From Acetobacteraceae bacterium (lineage in GTDB: Bacteria > Pseudomonadota > Alphaproteobacteria > Acetobacterales > Acetobacteraceae), in the NCBI GenBank assembly GCA_025356735.1, contig JANXRT010000083.1:1-12859 (forward strand): 12,859 nucleotides of DNA, read 5' to 3'. The notes under the pieces are model-generated. The model was given only the letters and a program-made list of their open reading frames with translations. It had not been told where the DNA came from and made no database searches. This document shows, piece by piece, positions 1 to 6,301 of this stretch. Position 1 is the stretch's first letter; every line of letters begins with the position of its first letter. The position numbers were made by a program, and so were the translations under genes.

Positions 1-14
1 GCCAACCTGTTTGG

Positions 15-248
15 CTAACTCCGGTCCACTGACAGCTGATTTGCGCCCATCTCGGTCATTCGGGATCTTCGGTTAAATGCTCCGACACAGACACGCTGCA
101 AATCCATCCGGTAAGGTCGGCCTGTCCGCGCCAGAGACAGCTCGACGAAGGAGCGGCCACGTTTGGTCACGACCACACGCTCAGCCCGCGGCGCCGCCGT
201 AGCGGCTTCGTTAGAACAAGCTTTGGCTTGGCACATCGACATTTTCAC
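15..248 (-). CDS. Phd/YefM-like antitoxin, atypical C-terminus
   Basis: The 77-residue product begins like a Phd/YefM (prevent-host-death) antitoxin. It has an MKMSMCQAKA start, a charged/Ala helix of the usual spacing, then the hallmark ERVVVTKRGRSFVEL at about residues 23-37, where family members read ERVVxTKRGxPVxEL. In that family this part forms the DNA-binding dimer domain, and a following segment wraps the toxin. After Leu37 the similarity stops. The rest (Arg-rich, ending QLSVDRS) matches nothing I know, and the two other frames give no clear continuation before their stops. The start is GTG at 248, with TGAGGA about 8-10 bases upstream; ATG codons at residues 3 and 5 are alternatives. 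The toxin gene would be expected just downstream, beyond position 1, and cannot be seen. It could be a decayed remnant. Family assignment is by eye. Confidence 0.45.
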   Translation of the reverse strand: MKMSMCQAKACSNEAATAAPRAERVVVTKRGRSFVELSLARTGRPYRMDLQRVCVGAFNRRSRMTEMGANQLSVDRS

Positions 249-270
249 GATGCATCCTCAGCGCCGCAGG

Positions 271-357
271 CAAAAAGCATGGGGCTCCGCCCCAAACCCC
301 GCCAAGGGGCCGTCGCCCCTTATATCCCCCCACACTTAAGTAAGGCGCCCCATGCTT
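271..357 (-). terminator. Compound terminator-like inverted repeat after the CoA operon
   Basis: An 11-bp perfect inverted repeat (AAGCATGGGGC at 275-285, GCCCCATGCTT at 347-357) encloses two smaller hairpins: GGGGC-TCC-GCCCC at 281-293 and AAGGGGC-CGTC-GCCCCTT at 304-321. Read on the minus strand, the outer stem ends in a run of T (complement of 272-276), as an intrinsic terminator should. It begins 17 bp after the stop codon of the crotonase-fold gene. The GGGGC arm at 281-285 can pair either locally or with 347-351, so the structures are mutually exclusive. Similar GGGGCTCCGCCCC-type blocks are, from memory, scattered through Acetobacteraceae genomes. The element also lies just upstream of the antitoxin start. 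Confidence 0.7.
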
Positions 358-374
358 CCTTGCCTCGCCAACCG

Positions 375-1208
375 TCAAACCTTAACCCGAGCCTGTTCCT
401 GGCGGTAGCGTTCCAGCGCCACCTGCACCATCGGCCGGCGCCGTCCTTCCGGTACCTTGACCGCGTAGTCGGGGTCCTTCTCGCCGGTGCGGTTGAGCAT
501 GTACATGCTGTGCGCGGCATGGATGAAGGCCGTGAAACCCTGCTGGTCCTGCGCCTGGTTGACCGCCAGCTTGATCATCCGCATCTCGAACGGGTCGTTC
601 TGCGCCACGTCGCGCGCGTAGGCCATCGTCTCGCCCTCCAGGCCGGCCCGCGCCACGGCGCGGTTGACCAGGCCAAGCTCGCAGGCCTGGGCGCCGTTGA
701 TGAACCTTCCCTGGAACAGCAGCTCCTTGGCGCGGCGCGGATGGATGTCGTAGGGGATGGCGAAATACTGGAACAGGCTGCCCAGGAACATCGCATCGTC
801 GGCGGCGAAGATGATGTCGGCGGTCGAGGCGACCATCCAGCCGCCGAAGATGCAGTAGCCCTGCACCGCCGCCAGCATCGGCTTGCCGACGTTGCGCCAG
901 GCGAGGTGCATGTCGACATACAGCGACCAGGTGCGGTCGTAGAAGCCGCGCGTGCCCTCCTGCATCGGGTTCTGCTCGCGCCACGCCATCTCCTCGGGCG
1001 TGCCGAGGTCGTGGCCGGCGGAAAAATGATCCCCGACCGCGAACAGCACGATCACCCGAACCGCGATGTCGGCCCCGGCTCGCCGGATGGCATGGTCGAG
1101 CTCGTGCAGCAGCTCGGTGCTCTGCACGTTGCGATAGCGCTCGCGGTCGAGCGTGATGCGCGCGATGTACTCTGAAACGTCGTAGCGAATGAACCTGTAA
1201 TCGGTCAC
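375..1208 (-). CDS. Enoyl-CoA hydratase/isomerase (crotonase) family protein lacking catalytic Glu pair
   Basis: This 277-residue crotonase-superfamily protein is of normal length. Visible landmarks are the first oxyanion-hole region FSAGHDL (residues 62-68) and the second, KPMLAAVQGYCIFGG (109-123), followed by ADIIFAADDAMF (130-141). Aligned by eye to rat crotonase, the positions of Glu144 and Glu164 are Met125 and Leu145. The water-activating pair is therefore missing and simple hydration is doubtful; the acyl-CoA cavity and oxyanion hole look intact. Superfamily members without this pair do isomerase, hydrolase, decarboxylase or C-C bond chemistry. The GTG start is chosen because GAAGGAA lies about 8 bases upstream and the next Met (residue 74) falls inside the fold. 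The gene starts 17 bp after the CoA-transferase stop, so they are almost certainly co-transcribed. Family call firm, reaction unknown. Confidence 0.85.
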   Translation of the reverse strand: MTDYRFIRYDVSEYIARITLDRERYRNVQSTELLHELDHAIRRAGADIAVRVIVLFAVGDHFSAGHDLGTPEEMAWREQNPMQEGTRGFYDRTWSLYVDMHLAWRNVGKPMLAAVQGYCIFGGWMVASTADIIFAADDAMFLGSLFQYFAIPYDIHPRRAKELLFQGRFINGAQACELGLVNRAVARAGLEGETMAYARDVAQNDPFEMRMIKLAVNQAQDQQGFTAFIHAAHSMYMLNRTGEKDPDYAVKVPEGRRRPMVQVALERYRQEQARVKV

Positions 1209-1225
1209 CGGGCTATTCCTTCGTG

Positions 1226-3631
1226 TTAGGCAATGTCCGATCGGGCGGGTTCGGCCGAGATCGTGCCGGCCCGCGCCATCGCGTCGATCTCCGCCTCCGA
1301 CAGGCCGACGATGTCGCGCAGGATCGCCTGCGTGTCCTGGCCGAGGCAAGGTGCCGCGCGATGCTGGCCGCCCGGCGTCCGGCTGAGGTGAAACGGCAGG
1401 CCTTCATGCGCCACCGGCCCGATGTCGGGATGGTCGAGCACGGTGAACCAGCCGCGCGCCGCGAGGTAGGCGCTTTCGGCGCCGTCCCCCCCGCCATTGA
1501 CCGGCGCCGCCGTGACGCCGGCGCCTTGCAGGGCAGCCGCCGCCGCGTGCTTGTCCCGCATCCGGGTCCACGCCGAAATCGGCGCGCGCAGCTCGTCCTG
1601 GTGCCGCCGCCGCTGCGGCAGGGTCGAAAACCGGGGATCGTCAGCCAGTGCCGGCTCGCCGATCACCCGGCACAGGGCGTCAAACGCCTTTTCGGTCGTC
1701 ACCGCGATCGCCACCCATTCATCGTCGCCGGCGGCCGGGTAGGCGTCGTGCGGTGCCGCGTGATCGACATGGTTGCCGCGCGGCTTCGGGGCAGTGCCGG
1801 TCTCGATCGCGTGCAGGATGTGCTCGCCGATATAGTGCATCGCCGCCTCGACCTGCGGCACCTCGACGTGCTGGCCCTGCCCGGTGCGCCGGCGATGGGC
1901 GAGCGCCGTCAGCACCGCCGCCGCGCCATGGAAGGCGCCGATCGGGTCGGGGTAGGTCGGCCCGGTGACGCTCGGCGGGCCGCCCGGATAGCCGATCATC
2001 CCGGCCATGCCGGCGGCCATCTCCATCGTCGGCCCAATCGCGGTGGCGTGCGACATCGGCCCCGTTCCGCCGAAGGCCGGCATCTCGACCACGATGATAT
2101 CGGGCCGCACGGCGCGCGCCGCGCGGTAGCCGATGCCCATGCGGTCGAGCGTACCGGCGGTGAAGTTGCACAGCAGAACATCGGTTTTCGCCAGCAGCCG
2201 CAGCATCGCGTCGAGCCCGCCCGGCTTCTTCACGTCGAGCGTCAGCGACAGCTTGTTCTCGTTCTGCGAGTTGAACAACGCGACCCGGTTCCACGGCCGC
2301 GCCCCGGCGCCGTCGCGCGGGTAGCGCCCGGGGCTGAACACCTGGCCGTGCTGGCGCCAGGAATCCAGCCGGCTGCCGGTCTCGACGTGGATGACCTCGG
2401 CACCGAGGAAGCCCAGGATGCGCCCGGCCATCGGCCCGGCCCAGGCGGTGGTCAGCTCGACGACACGCAACCCGGCCAACGGTCCGCCAGCCGTGCGACC
2501 TGGCGCCGCGCCGCGGTCCCGTCCGGCCCCGGACGCGCCACCCCGGACCGGCGCGCTGGCGGAGCCGAGGTCGGGCGCCGCGCCATGCACCTGGCGCGGC
2601 GTGGCACCCATGCGGAACTGCGGCCCGAGGATCGTTTGCGATCCATCCGGTGTGTCAACGGTTTCCCAGTAATCGCGAGCGTCGAGATGCGGATTGTTCC
2701 GCCGCAGCTCGACCAGGGAATAAGCCTGGGCGGCTACGATCTTTTTCGACTGTACCCGGGCAAGCAGGTCCCCGGCGCTCCACTCGCCGACCTGGCGCTG
2801 CAGGATGTCCTCCAGCTCCGCCCAGTTCTCCAGCCGGGCCTTGGCCGGGGCGAAGCGCGGGTCGCGGACAAGGTCGGGCAGGCCGACCGCCTCGCACAGC
2901 GCCGGCCACAGATGCACATGCAGGTAGATGCCGACCCAGCCGTCGCGGCAGGCAAGCCGCGCGAACGGCATCGGGCGGCCGCGCGGCTCCTCGATGCCGT
3001 TATACAGGTATTGCGTGACGAACGGGTTGGCCATCGCGGCGGTGGTCTCGGCAATGTCCACCGCGACATCCTGCCCTCCCTGTATCCACGGGCGGGCATG
3101 GAGGGCGGCCAGGATGGCGATATAGGCGGCGACCCCGGCGCCGTAGGAGGCGCGGTCGCCGCAACCATGAAGCGGCTCCCGCCCGGCCTCGCCGTTGCGG
3201 CGCATGATCCCGGCCAGTGCCTGGTAGATCATCTCGGTGCCCTGCCACTGCCGATAGGGCCCATCGGTGCCGAAGCCGGAAATCGTCGCCAGGACGCAGT
3301 CGGGATTGGCGGCGCGCAACACGACCGGGTCCATGCCAGGCTCGACGATCACCACGTCGGCGCCGCGCGCCAGGGCCGTCAGCCTCTCACGCCCGGATAA
3401 CGTCGAAATATCCAGCGTGACCGAAGTTTTCCCAGTGTTGTTGTGAAAGAACAGCAGCGAGTGGCGGGCCTCGGCGTCGCGGAACGGACCCTGCCGGCGA
3501 AGCGCCGAACCGCCGGGCGGCTCGACCAGCGTCACCTCGGCGCCATAGTCGGCAAGCATGCGGCCGCAGAACTGGCCGGCAATCGACTGGCTGAGATCCA
3601 GCACCCGGATGCCCTGCAGGGCCTGCGTCAT
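1226..3631 (-). CDS. Tandem-domain CaiB/BaiF family III CoA-transferase
   Basis: An 801-residue protein, about twice the usual 400. Two full CoA-transferase family III modules (residues 1 to about 345, and about 384 to 801) are joined by an Ala/Gly/Arg-rich linker (about 350-383). Each opens with the signature LxGxRVLxLS / LAGLRVVELT followed by AGxxxGRxLxxxGAEV. Family III enzymes move CoA between acids through an aspartyl-CoA thioester (Asp169 in formyl-CoA transferase). The equivalent residue is Glu in both halves: Glu195 after GGQDVAV, and Glu595 after GQGQHVEV. Glu also occurs here in other family members, as I recall. Starting at ATG 3631, it lies 3 bp after the transporter stop and 17 bp before the crotonase-fold gene. 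It probably activates the transported acid to its CoA ester; alternatives are racemase-type chemistry or one inactive, structural half. Substrate unknown. Confidence 0.88.
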   Translation of the reverse strand: MTQALQGIRVLDLSQSIAGQFCGRMLADYGAEVTLVEPPGGSALRRQGPFRDAEARHSLLFFHNNTGKTSVTLDISTLSGRERLTALARGADVVIVEPGMDPVVLRAANPDCVLATISGFGTDGPYRQWQGTEMIYQALAGIMRRNGEAGREPLHGCGDRASYGAGVAAYIAILAALHARPWIQGGQDVAVDIAETTAAMANPFVTQYLYNGIEEPRGRPMPFARLACRDGWVGIYLHVHLWPALCEAVGLPDLVRDPRFAPAKARLENWAELEDILQRQVGEWSAGDLLARVQSKKIVAAQAYSLVELRRNNPHLDARDYWETVDTPDGSQTILGPQFRMGATPRQVHGAAPDLGSASAPVRGGASGAGRDRGAAPGRTAGGPLAGLRVVELTTAWAGPMAGRILGFLGAEVIHVETGSRLDSWRQHGQVFSPGRYPRDGAGARPWNRVALFNSQNENKLSLTLDVKKPGGLDAMLRLLAKTDVLLCNFTAGTLDRMGIGYRAARAVRPDIIVVEMPAFGGTGPMSHATAIGPTMEMAAGMAGMIGYPGGPPSVTGPTYPDPIGAFHGAAAVLTALAHRRRTGQGQHVEVPQVEAAMHYIGEHILHAIETGTAPKPRGNHVDHAAPHDAYPAAGDDEWVAIAVTTEKAFDALCRVIGEPALADDPRFSTLPQRRRHQDELRAPISAWTRMRDKHAAAAALQGAGVTAAPVNGGGDGAESAYLAARGWFTVLDHPDIGPVAHEGLPFHLSRTPGGQHRAAPCLGQDTQAILRDIVGLSEAEIDAMARAGTISAEPARSDIA

Positions 3632-3634
3632 GCG

Positions 3635-4948
3635 TCAGCCATGCACCGCGCCAACCGGCACCTCCACCACCCGCACGCCGGCGGCACGGATCAGCACCGC
3701 GGAGACGACCATGATGGTGCCGCAGGTCAACATCGCAGCGCCGTAATTCCCGGTCCGGTCACGCAGAAGCCCCACGAGTTGCGGCGCCAGGTAGCCCGAC
3801 AGGTTGCCGAACGAGTTGATCACCGCGATGCCGGCGGCGGCCGAGGCGGCGCCGAGATAGGCGGTCGGCAGGTTCCAGAACACCGGCAAATCGGCGCCGA
3901 TGCCGAACCCCGCGATGCACAGCCCGATGAGCTCCAACGGCGCGCTGCCGATGGTCATGCCGGTCAGCAGCAGGCCGGCGGCGCCGATGCCCATCGCCAC
4001 CACCACGTGCCAGACCCGCTCGCCGGTGCGGTCAGAGCTGCGTGAGAACAGGATCATGCCGACCACGCCCAAAGCCGCCGGCAGCGCCGCCAGCCAGCTC
4101 GTGGCCAGGTTGCTGAAGCCGAGATCCTTGATGATCAGCGGCACGAAGAACACCGTGCCATAGACGCCGAAGCCGTTGCCGAGATAGCCCAGCGCCAGCA
4201 GGATCAGCCGACGGCTGCGCAGCGCCCGCAGGATCGGCACCGCGTGCCCCTCCTTGCCGGCCTGCTCGCGCTCCAGCGCATCCTCCAGCCAGGCGCTCTC
4301 ATGGTTGTCCAGCCAGGGCGCCTGGGTTGGGCGGTCACGCAGGATGAACGGCCCGCACAGCGCCAGCAGCACCGACGGCAGCGCCTCGATCAGGAAGATC
4401 CACTGCCAGCCGGCGAGGCCGAGCCAGCCGTTGAGGCCGACGATGGTGCCCGACAGAGGCGAGCCGAGCGATACCGCGGCGGCCGAGAAGACGAAGAACA
4501 CGCCCATGGCGCGGCCACGGAAGCGGCCAGGGAACCAGCAGGTCATGAAGTAGGTCACGCCGGCGAAATAGCCGGCCTCGGCGATGCCGAGCAGGAAGCG
4601 CACGACGACGAAGCTGGTGACGTCGGTGACCAAGGCGGTGGCGCCCGAGCACAGGCCCCAGGCCAGCATGATGGCGGACAGCCAGCGCCGTGCGCCGAAT
4701 TTCGTCAGCATGACGTTGCTCGGAACCTGGAACAGCACGTAGCTCCAGAAGAACGCGCCGGCGCCAAGCCCGTATTCCGCCGCGGTGAAGCCCAGACTCT
4801 TGTTCATCGTCAGCGCCGCGACGGCGACGTTCGAACGATCGAGCGCGTTGAAGAAGTAGCCGAGGCCGACGAACGGCAGCAGCCGCCAGGCGACCTTGCG
4901 CATCGTGGCGTTCTCAAGCGGGGGCGCCGCCTGCGATGTCGGGGCCAT
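3635..4948 (-). CDS. MFS transporter, anion:cation symporter (ACS) type
   Basis: A 437-residue inner-membrane transporter with about 12 hydrophobic segments and a central cytoplasmic loop near residues 203-245. Features typical of the ACS branch of the major facilitator superfamily are FFNALDRSNVAVAALTM in the first helix (about 32-48), a loop 2-3 motif around KFGARRW (83-89), GIAEAGYFAGVTYFMTCWFP (121-140) and GWQWIFLIEALPSVLL (about 180-195). ACS proteins usually import organic anions such as hexuronates, tartrate, phthalate or hydroxyphenylacetate with protons. The start is well supported by GGAGGAAA two bases before ATG. It is the first gene of the three-gene operon with the CoA-transferase and the crotonase-fold protein, so its substrate is probably a carboxylic acid that is then converted to a CoA thioester. 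The exact substrate is not visible. Confidence 0.9.
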   Translation of the reverse strand: MAPTSQAAPPLENATMRKVAWRLLPFVGLGYFFNALDRSNVAVAALTMNKSLGFTAAEYGLGAGAFFWSYVLFQVPSNVMLTKFGARRWLSAIMLAWGLCSGATALVTDVTSFVVVRFLLGIAEAGYFAGVTYFMTCWFPGRFRGRAMGVFFVFSAAAVSLGSPLSGTIVGLNGWLGLAGWQWIFLIEALPSVLLALCGPFILRDRPTQAPWLDNHESAWLEDALEREQAGKEGHAVPILRALRSRRLILLALGYLGNGFGVYGTVFFVPLIIKDLGFSNLATSWLAALPAALGVVGMILFSRSSDRTGERVWHVVVAMGIGAAGLLLTGMTIGSAPLELIGLCIAGFGIGADLPVFWNLPTAYLGAASAAAGIAVINSFGNLSGYLAPQLVGLLRDRTGNYGAAMLTCGTIMVVSAVLIRAAGVRVVEVPVGAVHG

Positions 4949-5001
4949 GGTTTCCTCCGGTCCGACTGTGCCGCCGGTTCCGAAACGCTAGCCGCCTAAC
5001 G

Positions 5002-5026
5002 CCGCCGCGTAAATCCACCGCGGCGG
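5002..5026 (-). terminator. Hairpin after the small lipoprotein gene
   Basis: CCGCCGCG at 5002-5009 and CGCGGCGG at 5019-5026 form a perfect 8-bp stem with a 9-base loop, starting 5 bases after the lipoprotein stop codon in the direction of transcription. No T run follows, so it may be a weak or Rho-assisted terminator, or an mRNA-stabilising stem. It separates the lipoprotein from the transporter operon. The rest of the 83-bp gap shows only the transporter ribosome binding site. Confidence 0.45.
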
Positions 5027-5031
5027 GCAGA

Positions 5032-5232
5032 TCAGTCGATCGCGTCCCCGATGGCATGAACCGGCGCACCGATCGGCTTGCCGATCACGGGCACAACCTC
5101 GATCACGTCGCCGGCGGCCCGGAACGGCAGGGCGACCAGCCCGCAGCCGCCAAGGCTCAACAGGGCAGGCAACAGCATCCACCGCACGGCACGGCGTTTC
5201 ACCGAACGGTCGTCGGAAGTGACGTTGGTCAT
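5032..5232 (-). CDS. Small lipoprotein, DUF6726-like
   Basis: This 66-residue protein has a charged N-terminus (KRRAVRW, about 12-18), a hydrophobic stretch (MLLPALLSLGG) and a lipobox LGGC with Cys30 as the expected lipidation site, i.e. a type II signal peptide. The mature part is only about 37 residues: GLVALPF, then DVIEVVPVIGKPIGAPVHA, ending AIGDAID. The pattern GCGLVALPFRxxGDVxxVVPVxG...P..A..DAID matches tiny alphaproteobacterial lipoproteins that I recall as DUF6726; their function is unknown. ATG 5232 is chosen over longer upstream frames because GGGAGC lies about 8 bases before it and the signal peptide then begins correctly. It is likely anchored to the periplasmic side of the inner membrane or to the outer membrane. 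It stands 113 bp downstream of the GTPase gene; that gap shows no clear promoter. Confidence 0.75.
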   Translation of the reverse strand: MTNVTSDDRSVKRRAVRWMLLPALLSLGGCGLVALPFRAAGDVIEVVPVIGKPIGAPVHAIGDAID

Positions 5233-5345
5233 GCGAAAGCTCCCATCCGTAGGGCCGCAGCCGATAAGCGAAGATGGATGCGCCTCGACGGCGTGTTTGC
5301 CAGCACGGCGCGAGGACTGCAATCCAGCGAGCCGTGCGGCCAACG

Positions 5346-6296
5346 TCAGGCCGTCGGCCCGCAGCCGGCGCACGGATCCATGATCCGGCTGATCTCGGCG
5401 GCCGAGAGGACGCCGATCTCGGCGATGAACACGATGCGTGCCGCCAGCGCGCCCGGGGGACGCGGACCCGCCGGGCCCAGCGTCGCGCGGCCGCCGGCCA
5501 GCTGGAACAAAAGCTGGCGGCCGGGCTGCTCGATCGCCTCGAACAACCCCTTGGCGCGGGCGAGCCTCGGCGCCAGCCGGCCGATCGCGGCCTGCAGCCG
5601 GTGCAGGGAGATGGGCTGCCCGGATGTCCAGCTCAGGCTCTCGAACCGGTCGGCCGCCGGCCGCCGCCGGCCCAGGTCGCGGGGCACCGGCGGACGCCCG
5701 GGGTCGTCGGGGAACAGCAGCGCCAGGGGCACCCGGCCCTTGTCCGCCTCGACGATGACCGCCGCCGGCCGCAACGCGGCCACGGCGGCGCGAATCGCCC
5801 GGACCCCCGCGGCATCCGCGAGGTCCACCTTGCTCAGCGCCACCACGTCCGCGGCGCGCAGCTGGGCGCGCAGCAGCGCATCGTCCAGCGCTTCCGCGGG
5901 CGCCGTCGCGTCGACCACGCACAGCACCGTCTCCAGCGGCGCCTCCCGCCAGATCACGGGGTCCATCAGGTTGCGCACGATCTCTGCCGGGTCGGCCACC
6001 CCGCTGGTCTCGATCACGATGTGCTCAGGGCGCGGGCTGCGCCGCAGGATGGCCGCCAGCGTCCGCAGCAGGTCGCCTTCCAGGGAGCAGCAGATGCAGC
6101 CGTTGGCCAGGCTGACGACCCCGTCGCTGGGCCCGTCGCCGGCGCCGGCGATCAGCTCGGCGTCTATGTTGATGGCGCCGAAGTCGTTGACCACGGCGGC
6201 GATCCGCCTGCCCTCGGCATGGGCCAGCAGGTAGTTGACCACCGTGGTCTTGCCCGCGCCGAGGAAGCCCGCGACCAGCAGGATCGGGACCGGCAC
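5346..6296 (-). CDS. COG0523/CobW-family GTPase (metal chaperone type)
   Basis: The 316-residue G3E-family GTPase carries Walker A GFLGAGKTT (residues 10-18), VVNDFGAINIDAEL (35-48), the metal-binding CxCC motif in GCICCS (66-71; Cys67, Cys69, Cys70), Walker B-type ETSGVADP (96-103), and SKVDL (155-159) in place of NKxD. COG0523 proteins hydrolyse GTP to insert or store metals: zinc (ZigA, YeiR), cobalt in cobalamin synthesis (CobW) or iron in nitrile hydratase activators. The C-terminal domain is not His-rich; the protein instead ends in a CxxC (Cys309, Cys312) four residues from the terminus. The GTG start at 6296 gives the standard MPVPILLVAGFLG beginning and lies 5 bp after the amidohydrolase stop, implying translational coupling. 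Longer upstream starts would run into that gene. Family certain; metal and client protein unknown. Confidence 0.88.
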   Translation of the reverse strand: MPVPILLVAGFLGAGKTTVVNYLLAHAEGRRIAAVVNDFGAINIDAELIAGAGDGPSDGVVSLANGCICCSLEGDLLRTLAAILRRSPRPEHIVIETSGVADPAEIVRNLMDPVIWREAPLETVLCVVDATAPAEALDDALLRAQLRAADVVALSKVDLADAAGVRAIRAAVAALRPAAVIVEADKGRVPLALLFPDDPGRPPVPRDLGRRRPAADRFESLSWTSGQPISLHRLQAAIGRLAPRLARAKGLFEAIEQPGRQLLFQLAGGRATLGPAGPRPPGALAARIVFIAEIGVLSAAEISRIMDPCAGCGPTA

Positions 6297-6301
6297 GTGC
6301 C

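Noticed and set aside
1209..1349. Longer N-terminus for the crotonase-fold protein
   Set aside because: The extra residues overlap the CoA-transferase end, are Arg/Gly-rich and unlike the family; the GTG at 1208 has a suitable ribosome binding site.
1223..3400. Open frame of 725 codons on the plus strand
   Set aside because: It lies opposite the well-supported CoA-transferase gene, its product is Arg/Ala/Gly-rich without motifs, and high GC content produces such shadows.
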